A stretch of 6,071 nt of DNA, taken from the NCBI GenBank assembly GCA_028717985.1, contig JAQUMS010000089.1, positions 1 through 6,071 on the forward strand, in the 5' to 3' direction. Shown piece by piece: positions 1-5,310 of the stretch (position 1 is its first letter; every line of letters begins with the position of its first letter). Origin of the DNA: Candidatus Omnitrophota bacterium. Its GTDB lineage: Bacteria; Omnitrophota; Gorgyraeia; Gygaellales; Profunditerraquicolaceae. Position numbers and translations under genes: made by a program. Under the pieces are notes generated by a model, which ran no database searches, was not told where the DNA came from, and saw nothing but the letters and a program-made list of their open reading frames with translations.

Positions 1-22
1 CCCGGGATTATAAACTGTTTTT

Positions 23-2281
23 TTATTTTGTTTTAGATTCACCAGAGTTTATCTTAAATTTCCCAACGGAATCGCGCAAAGCCATCGCCATACGGGCAAG
101 CTCTTGAGCGGATGCGGTCATCTCCTGCATAGACGCTGTTTGCTCTTCGGTACTGGAAGAAACCCCCTGGACAGAGGCCGCGGATTCTTTGGAAATTTTT
201 GAAACTTCATTAATAACCTGCACAACCCGTTCTACTTCAAGTACACGTTCCTGACCCGTTGTGGCAATCTCATTCGCCAGACTCACCGACTGCTGTGCCG
301 CCTTGCTGATTTCGACTAATAGCTCGGCAATCTTAGTTACTTGCGTTTTGCCTTCCTGCGCTTCTTTGGAACTAACTTCAATCGCTTCAACAGCCCGACG
401 AGTTTCAGTCTGTATGAATTTGATCAATCCTCCAATTTTACGCACCGCATCGGCTGACCCTTCGGCAAGTTTGCGGACTTCTTCCGCAACCACCGCGAAC
501 CCCCGGCCGGCTTCTCCGGCGCGGGCCGCTTCTATTGCGGCGTTTAACGCGAGAAGATTAGTCTGATCGGCAATAGAATTAATCGTTCCCGTGATCTCGC
601 CGATCTGATTAGACATTTGTCCGAGTTCTTGAATTACTTTCGAAGTTTCAAGAACGGTTTTAGTAAGCCGCTCAATGCGTTCTACCGCGTCATTGGCAAC
701 CGAACGGCCGGATTCCGCGCGGGAACTTGTCTGCCCGACAGCTCGGCTGGCGGTTTGAGCGTTGGAGACGACCTGACGCAAACTGTCAGCGGACTGCTTC
801 ATGACTTCAAACGATTTTTGCATCTGAGAAGCCTGACTGCTCACTCCTTTGCTGACCTGATTAATAGCCGCAGCAATTTCTTCCGTGGAGGCATTCATTT
901 CTTCAGTAGTTGAAGACATTTCTTCTGCAGAGCTCACGACTTTTTCCGATGTTAAGCGCACCTGCGAAATAATATCCCGAAGGCTTTGGATCATTTTAGA
1001 AAAAGAAAAAGCCAAATCACCGAATTCATCATTCCCGCGGTAGGTTATTTCCTGCTCGATATCTCCCATGGCCATTTTATTCGCCACTTCACACATTCTA
1101 TTTAACGGACGGGATATACCCAAAGAAATACTGATAGATATAAAAACCGCGCAAACCGACGCGATAAGGCCGCCGGCTAAAAGAAAAACCAGAAGACCGC
1201 TGATAGTAGCAAGTACCTTCTTTTGCCCGTCAAGAAAATCGTCCTCATATGAAGAAGCCGCAATGACCCAATCCCATGGCTCAAAATATACCACGCCGGC
1301 AATTTTAAATCTTGATATTGTCTCTCCGGGATTCTGCCACGGGTAACGTTTAAAAAGGACTTCACCATCTTTCAATTGAACAGCCTGGTCAACAATCTCC
1401 TTAATAAAAGGTTTACCCGAGGAATCCACGGCCTCATATATATCCTCTCCGTCACGTTCCCCGTTTTTTGAAATTATATAATGCCCTTTCCAATCACCTG
1501 TTCCTCCTAAAATATACACATATCCGGAATTTTTTATTTTCATGGAAATAACCGCTTTACGCACGGAAGACAAATCATCTTGTTTTACTCCGACAAAAAA
1601 CATGCCCACTATTTCTCCGTTCGAATTCTTTATCGGTTCATACTGGGCAATATACCACTGGTCAACCACAAAAGCACGCCCGGAATATGATTTACCCGCC
1701 AGGATAGAAGCGATAATAGGATTATCCGCTCCGTCGGAATTAAACGCGGGAATATACGTTCCTATGGCACGCTGATTGTCTTTCATAACATTAGTCGCCA
1801 CCCGAAGCATATCCCCGCTGGAGTTCATTTTTTGAAAGATTGTGCACGCCCCGCCTATATATTTAGTTACTTCATCAACAATGGGGCTATACACATTTGG
1901 ATCCGCGTTATATTCAATAGCCGAATCACCGATCATCATTTTAGGCAGCGTTACGGACATAGTATTCTGGGTGAGCTGATTCTTTGCGGTCCAGGATATC
2001 ATATCGGAGGACAGAGAAACACCGCCCTTGGTTTTCAAAAGATCATTTGCGATAAGCATCCCCCGGCTCAGTTGTTTTTGTATTGACTCATGCTGAGCCT
2101 GGCACATCACCTGTATATCTTTAGCAACACCTGTTAATTGGCTTTGAACATCGGTTTGCAAATCTCTGCCGAGTTTTTCGCTTAACCGCCATTTTTCAGA
2201 AAGGATGAGACCGCTGACAACAAATACGGGAAGGACTGAAACGAGGATACCCATTGAAATCAATTTTGTTCTGATTTTCAA
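23..2281 (-). CDS. Methyl-accepting chemotaxis protein with double-Cache sensor
   Basis: This is a transmembrane chemoreceptor that would sense a small ligand outside the membrane and control CheA/CheW, hence flagellar or other motility. From the chosen start (752 residues): membrane helix about 8-28; extracytoplasmic region about 29-347 of Cache_3/Cache_2 type, with GRAFVVDQWYIAQYEPI near 201-217, GEIVGMFFVGV near 222-232 and a second Cache lobe from about 252; membrane helix about 357-387; HAMP about 389-438 (RPLNRM, NDEFGDLAFSF); methyl-accepting signalling coiled coil about 439-735. The hairpin tip at about 569-606 contains ADQTNLLALNAAIEAARAGE and GRGFAVVAEEVRKLAE, the nearly invariant CheA/CheW-binding region. 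There is no C-terminal NWETF-type CheR/CheB tether. Start: the frame opens at a GTG (2290), but that codon lies inside the AGGAGGTGA ribosome-binding sequence. The TTG at 2281, seven bases after AGGAGG, gives a normal N-terminus (KIRTKLISMGIL). The ligand is not predictable. Family assignment is very secure; the start is a good inference. Confidence 0.96.
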   Translation of the reverse strand: MKIRTKLISMGILVSVLPVFVVSGLILSEKWRLSEKLGRDLQTDVQSQLTGVAKDIQVMCQAQHESIQKQLSRGMLIANDLLKTKGGVSLSSDMISWTAKNQLTQNTMSVTLPKMMIGDSAIEYNADPNVYSPIVDEVTKYIGGACTIFQKMNSSGDMLRVATNVMKDNQRAIGTYIPAFNSDGADNPIIASILAGKSYSGRAFVVDQWYIAQYEPIKNSNGEIVGMFFVGVKQDDLSSVRKAVISMKIKNSGYVYILGGTGDWKGHYIISKNGERDGEDIYEAVDSSGKPFIKEIVDQAVQLKDGEVLFKRYPWQNPGETISRFKIAGVVYFEPWDWVIAASSYEDDFLDGQKKVLATISGLLVFLLAGGLIASVCAVFISISISLGISRPLNRMCEVANKMAMGDIEQEITYRGNDEFGDLAFSFSKMIQSLRDIISQVRLTSEKVVSSAEEMSSTTEEMNASTEEIAAAINQVSKGVSSQASQMQKSFEVMKQSADSLRQVVSNAQTASRAVGQTSSRAESGRSVANDAVERIERLTKTVLETSKVIQELGQMSNQIGEITGTINSIADQTNLLALNAAIEAARAGEAGRGFAVVAEEVRKLAEGSADAVRKIGGLIKFIQTETRRAVEAIEVSSKEAQEGKTQVTKIAELLVEISKAAQQSVSLANEIATTGQERVLEVERVVQVINEVSKISKESAASVQGVSSSTEEQTASMQEMTASAQELARMAMALRDSVGKFKINSGESKTK

Positions 2282-2285
2282 ATGA

Positions 2286-2295
2286 ATCACCTCCT
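2286..2295 (-). promoter_or_regulatory. Ribosome-binding site that decides a TTG start
   Basis: Read on the minus strand, ACAGGAGGTGATTCATTG-like spacing is seen: AGGAGG, then seven bases, then TTG. AGGAGGTGA is close to an ideal anti-16S match. The in-frame GTG is part of the ribosome-binding site itself, so it is unlikely to be the initiator. Confidence 0.7.
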
Positions 2296-2335
2296 GTAGA
2301 ATTTTTATAATTAATTGAATTATTGCTTTTGCAGT

Positions 2336-2364
2336 ATTTTCTCTTAAATAGTACGCTCTGTCAA
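2336..2364 (-). promoter_or_regulatory. Probable sigma70-type promoter of the chemoreceptor gene
   Basis: On the minus strand a perfect -35 TTGACA (2364-2359) is followed after 17 bases by GAAAAT (2341-2336), a 4/6 match to the -10 consensus. The start of transcription would fall about 2329, giving a leader of about 48 bases. The strong -35 and optimal spacing support it; the -10 is only fair. No sigma28-type (flagellar) promoter with correct spacing was seen. Confidence 0.5.
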
Positions 2365-2374
2365 GATTTATTTA

Positions 2375-2399
2375 GGCGTTTTCTCGTCAAGAAAACGCC
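2375..2399. repeat. Perfect 10-bp palindrome with 5-base loop beside the chemoreceptor promoter
   Basis: GGCGTTTTCT (2375-2384), loop CGTCA, AGAAAACGCC (2390-2399) form an uninterrupted 10-bp inverted repeat. It lies 10 bp upstream of the chemoreceptor -35 box. On the plus strand it is followed by ATTTTT, so it resembles an intrinsic terminator for plus-strand transcription, although no plus-strand gene precedes it in the window. It could instead be a binding site for a dimeric regulator, or it could block antisense or readthrough transcription. The inverted repeat is seen directly; its role is inferred. Confidence 0.6.
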
Positions 2400-2755
2400 A
2401 TTTTTCATGAAAATTGCGCCTGTGGTTTTTTATGACCTGATAAAAGCTCCCATATACGGATGCTGTCTATTTTTACCCGATAATCCGTTAAAATACTGTT
2501 TATCACCATATTGTGCTGTTATTTTTAAACCAAATCACCAGAAAAACCCCAATCCACTTTATTTTAAACATAGCATAAAGTTATTTATTATCAAATACTT
2601 ATGCTTCATAAAAAATAAAGACACCCCATGCAATCCATCAATATTTCCCATACCGCAAAATTTAAAATAAATTAAATTTTTTAGAAAGTACTGCCTTCCC
2701 ACCTTGAAAACCGCTCGATAACCGTAACCACACGGTGCGTTTTATTTAAACGTGA
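2400..2755. other. AT-rich non-coding stretch between the divergent signalling genes
   Basis: About 355 bp without a credible gene. A plus-strand open frame of about 115 codons (2323-2670) crosses it, but its product is rich in Phe, Leu, Lys, Asn and Pro in the pattern of translated AT-rich DNA. It has no ribosome-binding site, no ATG at its start and no recognisable motif. Only weak short inverted repeats are present, such as TTATG/CATAA near 2600-2612 and CGTTT/AAACG near 2738-2752, the latter just upstream of the HD-GYP promoter. No riboswitch fold was recognised. Confidence 0.6.
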
Positions 2756-2784
2756 TTGACTTTTAATTTAACTAATATTATAAT
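2756..2784 (+). promoter_or_regulatory. Strong sigma70-type promoter of the HD-GYP gene
   Basis: TTGACT (2756-2761), a 17-base AT-rich spacer and a perfect TATAAT (2779-2784) give near-consensus -35 and -10 boxes with ideal spacing. Transcription would start near 2791, only about 17 bases before the ATG at 2808. The leader would be short and leave no room for a riboswitch. A 5-bp inverted repeat (CGTTT/AAACG) lies immediately upstream and could be an operator half-site pair, but this is weak. Confidence 0.75.
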
Positions 2785-2807
2785 TGTTTCAAATCATGGG
2801 GGTTATT

Positions 2808-4283
2808 ATGTCTGCCATTAAAATTAAATCAATCGAAGATGCTTCAGTAATCAGAAAATTTTCGGTCTTGTTTTCCTTCATGTCCCTCTTTCCTCTTGTT
2901 ATCCTCACGGCACTCTTCTTTATTTTCTATTTTCGAGGCGCGCTCCAAATTGATATTAATTTTTTTCTTTGGACAGTCCTGCTGGTTGGGGTTTTTTCGT
3001 TTATAGGCTTTATAGGAATGAGATCAAGCCTCGGGAATTTAAATAAAATGACTGACGAAGTAAAGTCGGTTTTGAAAAGCGGAGTACCCAAACAAATCGG
3101 CATCAAAACCGCCGGCGATAACGAAATTGCCCAGATTGCCAGATCTTTTAATGAAGTAGTACAAAAACTGGAATCGACAATTACGGAAATGGAAAAATCG
3201 AAAGGAATGCTCCAGGAAGTTTTAACAGCCGTAGCGAGCGGAGCGGCTTCTTCCGAAAACATAAACGCTTTTTTGAATCTAATCCTTAAAACAACGGTCG
3301 GCGCGATCAACGCGGAAACAGGCTTGTTGTTGCTCACGCAAGAAAAAGATTCCAACCTTATCGTGGAAAGTTCATTCGGACTGGAGAATTCCGACTATTC
3401 AAAAATAAAATCAATAGCGGCGGATACTGAAATGGCTGGATGGGTTGTCAAACAACAGAAACCCCTCCTGATCCCCCGCATTACGAAAGAATCTTCCATT
3501 CCGGCAGAGACAAAAGATAATCCGTTCCAGCCGCCGCTTATCTGTGTGCCGCTTATTTTTCAAAATAAAGTTTTAGGCGTCTTATCAATCAGCAGCCCAA
3601 AACGGAAAGTCAATTTTGATGAAGACGAATTATTTGTAGTTTCGAATATTTCAACTCAAATCGCTCTTGCCATAGAAAATGCACGGCTTAATTCCGACGC
3701 CCAGAAAACGTATCTTGAAACAATCAGTGCCCTGGCGATGGCGGTTGAAGCGCGCGACTTATACAGCCGTGGCCATTCAGACCGCGTGGGAGAATATTCG
3801 GTAAAAATCGCTCGCACGCTGGGGCTCAGCGAAGAACAAATCAAAACAATCAAAGACGCCGCGTTACTCCACGATGTAGGAAAAATAGGAATAAGTGACG
3901 ATATCCTCAGAAAACCCGGGCCTCTCAACGAATATGAGATGGAAATTATGAAACAACACCCTGTTATAGGCGAAGGAATTATTTTGCCTTTGCGGGGATT
4001 ATCACGCCTGAAGGAACCGGTCAGGCACCATCATGAATGGCTGAATGGAATGGGGTATCCCGATAAAGTCGCGGGAGAAAAAATAACTATTGAAACAAAA
4101 ATCCTGACTGTTGCAGATGCATTTGACGCAATGACAAGCGACAGGCCCTACCGAAAAAAGCTGCCTCTTGAAACCGCAATTAATGAACTGCAAAAATATA
4201 TCAATGTCCGTTACGATCCCGCGGTAGTGGAAGCGCTGATCACATGCGTGCGAACAGAAGCAAATCCGGAAAGTTCTAAATAA
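2808..4283 (+). CDS. Membrane HAMP-GAF-HD-GYP protein, predicted cyclic-di-GMP phosphodiesterase
   Basis: Predicted inner-membrane regulator that hydrolyses cyclic di-GMP through an HD-GYP domain. From ATG 2808 (491 residues): membrane helices about 18-42 and 50-71, separated by only about 8 residues, so there is no extracytoplasmic sensor; HAMP about 72-127 (DNEIAQIARSFNEVVQKL); GAF about 148-292, the likely cytoplasmic ligand-binding part; HD-GYP about 302-482. Catalytic signatures are present: GHS (His323), HD (His355, Asp356), HP (His384), HHEWLNGMGYP (His408, His409, Glu410, GYP 416-418) and ADAFDAM (Asp437). In the HHExxDGxGYP motif the usual Asp is Asn413, a variation that does not touch the metal-binding HHE or GYP residues. 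The frame is open from an upstream TTG (2784), but that codon overlaps the -10 box. ATG 2808 has GGGGG five bases upstream. The gene is divergent from the chemoreceptor and ends 38 bp from a convergent gene. Family very sure; actual activity not shown. Confidence 0.95.
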   Translation: MSAIKIKSIEDASVIRKFSVLFSFMSLFPLVILTALFFIFYFRGALQIDINFFLWTVLLVGVFSFIGFIGMRSSLGNLNKMTDEVKSVLKSGVPKQIGIKTAGDNEIAQIARSFNEVVQKLESTITEMEKSKGMLQEVLTAVASGAASSENINAFLNLILKTTVGAINAETGLLLLTQEKDSNLIVESSFGLENSDYSKIKSIAADTEMAGWVVKQQKPLLIPRITKESSIPAETKDNPFQPPLICVPLIFQNKVLGVLSISSPKRKVNFDEDELFVVSNISTQIALAIENARLNSDAQKTYLETISALAMAVEARDLYSRGHSDRVGEYSVKIARTLGLSEEQIKTIKDAALLHDVGKIGISDDILRKPGPLNEYEMEIMKQHPVIGEGIILPLRGLSRLKEPVRHHHEWLNGMGYPDKVAGEKITIETKILTVADAFDAMTSDRPYRKKLPLETAINELQKYINVRYDPAVVEALITCVRTEANPESSK

Positions 4284-4321
4284 ACGCTTTAAAAACCTGC
4301 CCGACAGCTTAAACAACTAAA

Positions 4322-4717
4322 CTACTTCTTGTTTTTTTGTTCCAATTGATCAAGGACTTTATTGAGTTTCTCAACAAATGAATGCATAATATCCTCTTTA
4401 CGGATTGTAACGCGCAGGGAGGAATCACCTTTAAGCACTCTGTCAAGAATCTCTTCAATGCGAGGCATCGCGCCGAGGCTTCGGTGAAGCAAAAGAAACA
4501 TACCGATAAGTAGCGCGAAAATAACAGCGGTAAAACTAAGTTGGAATATAATAAGGTTTATTCTCCATACCATCGAATACTGAGAATCAGTAACAAGTTT
4601 ACCCAAAGCATAAAACGCCAAAATAATAAAAACTATCGCGCAGATTAATGAAACATTAAGGAAACGGAGAGTATACTGTATCCTGCCTAACGCTCTTTTT
4701 CTTCTTTCCTGCTGCAT
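4322..4717 (-). CDS. Small two-helix membrane protein with a HAMP-like domain, function unknown
   Basis: A 131-residue protein with a basic N-terminus (QQERRKRALGRIQ), membrane helices about 19-38 and 53-77, and a cytoplasmic tail about 78-131. The tail reads as a HAMP-like helix-linker-helix: Pro85, RIEEILDRVLKGDSSLRV, then RKEDIMHSFVEKLNKVLDQLE, with the G-D pair and the acidic Glu108-Asp109 where HAMP usually has DE. No kinase, cyclase, methyl-accepting or DNA-binding output domain follows, and the inter-helix loop is too short for a sensor. It could be a partner for another HAMP receptor, a truncated receptor or a stand-alone adaptor. Start: AAGGAGG lies five bases before the ATG at 4717. 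The frame runs 18 codons further to 4771, but that part lies inside the repeat array and has no ribosome-binding site. It is convergent with the HD-GYP gene. Real gene: likely; function: not known. Confidence 0.82.
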   Translation of the reverse strand: MQQERRKRALGRIQYTLRFLNVSLICAIVFIILAFYALGKLVTDSQYSMVWRINLIIFQLSFTAVIFALLIGMFLLLHRSLGAMPRIEEILDRVLKGDSSLRVTIRKEDIMHSFVEKLNKVLDQLEQKNKK

Positions 4718-4719
4718 GT

Positions 4720-4847
4720 ATTCCTCCTTAATGAACACGTGACTTATGGAACGAACAATGTGAGTGAACATAAGTCACTGTGTGAATTAACTCCGGCAGT
4801 TACAAGCAGATTTCCTATGAAATCTGCGCAGTGCTTTACTGCAGGAG
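4720..4847. repeat. Array unit A (adjacent to the small membrane gene)
   Basis: Module 1: TTAAT 4728-4732 pairs with ATTAA 4786-4790, a GA/GA step follows, ACAC 4735-4738 pairs with GTGT 4780-4783, and GTGACTTATG 4739-4748 pairs with CATAAGTCAC 4769-4778 around a 20-base loop. Module 2: CTCC plus GCAGT (4791-4800) pairs with ACTGC plus GGAG (4838-4847), with a single G/A mismatch. The inner hairpin is GCAGATTTC 4806-4814, loop CTAT, GAAATCTGC 4819-4827. The boundary has three extra bases that create the downstream gene's ribosome-binding site. Confidence 0.88.
4723..4729 (-). promoter_or_regulatory. Strong Shine-Dalgarno formed at the edge of the repeat array
   Basis: On the minus strand AAGGAGG is followed by AATAC and ATG. 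In the other array units the same boundary reads TTAAGGAAT; here it reads TTAAGGAGGAAT, three bases longer. The site abuts the terminal TTAAT/ATTAA stem of unit A, sharing its last two A bases, so ribosome access could depend on that stem. The motif is seen directly; control by the stem is inferred. Confidence 0.75.
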
Positions 4848-4852
4848 CAGCC

Positions 4853-4989
4853 ATTCCTTAATGAGCAGATACTTTATGGAACATAAAGTATAGCCCGCCA
4901 TTGGTTCTTTGGCGGGGCGTCTGCGAATTAACTCCGGTAAGTTACAAGTAGATTTCGGAAGAAATCTACGCGGTGCTTAACGAACGGAG
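4853..4989. repeat. Array unit B (two hairpins in module 1)
   Basis: Module 1 is closed by TTAAT/ATTAA (4858-4862 with 4927-4931) and CAGA/TCTG (4866-4869 with 4920-4923). It encloses ATACTTTATG/CATAAAGTAT around GAA (4869-4891) and a GC-rich hairpin CCCGCC/GGCGGG (4894-4916). Module 2: CTCCG/CGGAG (4932-4936 with 4985-4989), TAAG/CTTA (4938-4941 with 4976-4979) and the inner hairpin GTAGATTTC, loop GGAA, GAAATCTAC (4948-4969). The inner hairpin carries a compensatory C-G to T-A change relative to units A and D. Confidence 0.88.
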
Positions 4990-4995
4990 TAGTTT

Positions 4996-5140
4996 ATTCC
5001 TTAATGAACAGACAACTTACGGAACGAACACAGTAAGTGAGCGTAAGTTGTAGTCCGTCTTCTGACGGACGTCTGTGAATTAATCCCGAAGCCTATCCCG
5101 AAAATATCAAAGAGATTTTCGGAGATGTTCAGGCAAGGGA
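4996..5140. repeat. Array unit C (most diverged sequence, same fold)
   Basis: Module 1 is closed by TTAAT/ATTAA (5001-5005 with 5079-5083) and ACAGA/TCTGT (5008-5012 with 5072-5076). It encloses CAACTTACG/CGTAAGTTG (5013-5021 with 5042-5050) and TCCGTC/GACGGA around TTCT (5054-5069). Module 2 shares almost no sequence with A, B and D but has the same shape: TCCC and GCCT (5084-5094) pair with AGGC and GGGA (5131-5140), around CCGAAAAT/ATTTTCGG (5098-5105 with 5115-5122). Confidence 0.85.
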
Positions 5141-5141
5141 T

Positions 5142-5242
5142 ATTCCTTAATGAGCCCGCTACTAAATCGTCAGCGGGAGAATTAACTCCGGCAGTTACAA
5201 GCAGATTTCTTGCGAAATCTGCGCAGTGCTTTACTGCAGGAG
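5142..5242. repeat. Array unit D (short module 1)
   Basis: Module 1 has only a GC-rich hairpin, CCCGCT/AGCGGG (5155-5160 with 5172-5177), inside TTAATGA/GAATTAA; the AT-rich hairpin of A, B and C is missing. Module 2 (5186-5242) matches that of unit A over 57 bases except in the four-base loop of the inner hairpin, which is TTGC instead of CTAT. The unit is therefore about 30-45 bp shorter than its neighbours. Confidence 0.87.
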
Positions 5243-5244
5243 TA

Positions 5245-5275
5245 ATAAGCAGACACTTTATGAAACTTAGTGAAC
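5245..5275. repeat. Partial, decayed array unit E
   Basis: AATAAGCAGACACTTTATG followed by AAAC and TGAA resembles the start of unit B (AATGAGCAGATACTTTATG, then GAAC), with TGAA also seen in the unit A loop. The complementary arm and module 2 are absent. It looks like a truncated copy marking the promoter-side end of the array. Confidence 0.6.
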
Positions 5276-5310
5276 GCCTATGATACGGGTAAAACAAATT
5301 ACTGTGTATT

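Larger units (their letters stand above)
4720..5275. repeat. Tandem array of modular double-stem repeats (four units plus one partial)
   Basis: Five head-to-tail copies begin at 4720, 4853, 4996, 5142 and about 5245. The boundary ATTCCTTAATGA starts units B, C and D, with a 3-base longer form in unit A. GAATTAA, usually followed by CTCCGG, recurs in the middle of each unit. Each unit has module 1 (TTAATGA closed by GAATTAA around one or two hairpins) and module 2 (outer stem with inner hairpin, flanked by GTTACAAG and CGC.GTGCTT in A, B and D). Arms differ between units but stay complementary. The array fills most of the 630-bp gap between two same-strand genes. It contains no credible coding sequence. 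It may be a structured leader, a non-coding RNA or a mobile palindromic repeat. The orientation of transcription is not proven, though a promoter at its right edge points through it on the minus strand. Confidence 0.9.

Noticed and set aside
1..22. TATAATCCC-like sequence shared by the two ends of the window (minus strand, near 5-13 and 6058-6066)
   Set aside because: A nine-base match in AT-rich DNA followed by C/G runs is easily due to chance or to unrelated terminator arms cut by the window ends; it cannot be judged without the flanks.
2285..2400. Cyclic-di-GMP (GEMM) riboswitch before the chemoreceptor or HD-GYP gene
   Set aside because: Considered because of the gene functions. The HD-GYP leader is only about 17 bases, and the chemoreceptor leader lacks the conserved GEMM core. 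A GCGCAAAGCC string near 74-83 is coding sequence at the 3' end of the receptor gene.
2457..2483. Flagellar sigma28-type promoter (CCCGATAA near 2476)
   Set aside because: The -10-like element matches well, but no TAAA-type -35 lies at the needed distance, and no gene begins shortly downstream on that strand.
2323..2670. Plus-strand open frame of 115 codons in the divergent intergenic region
   Set aside because: Low-complexity translation of AT-rich DNA, no ATG at its start, no ribosome-binding site, and it runs over the chemoreceptor promoter and the palindrome.
4284..4321. Intrinsic terminator between the convergent HD-GYP and small membrane genes
   Set aside because: On the minus strand a short CTG/CAG hairpin precedes GTTTTT, but the stem is only 3-4 bp, too weak to call. 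The TTTAA/TTAAA inverted repeat is also too short.
4720..5275. CRISPR array
   Set aside because: Units are 101-145 bp, repeats are not short identical blocks, the variable parts are self-complementary hairpins rather than unique spacers, and no cas gene is present.
4720..5275. Integron attC array
   Set aside because: Successive palindromes suggested it, but there are no cassette genes between them, no integrase in the window and no consistent core-site pair of the attC type.
5001..5297. Minus-strand open frame of 98 codons across units C, D and E
   Set aside because: It lies wholly in the repeat array, begins at TTG with no ribosome-binding site, and its codons simply follow the palindromic arms. 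It has no recognisable motif.
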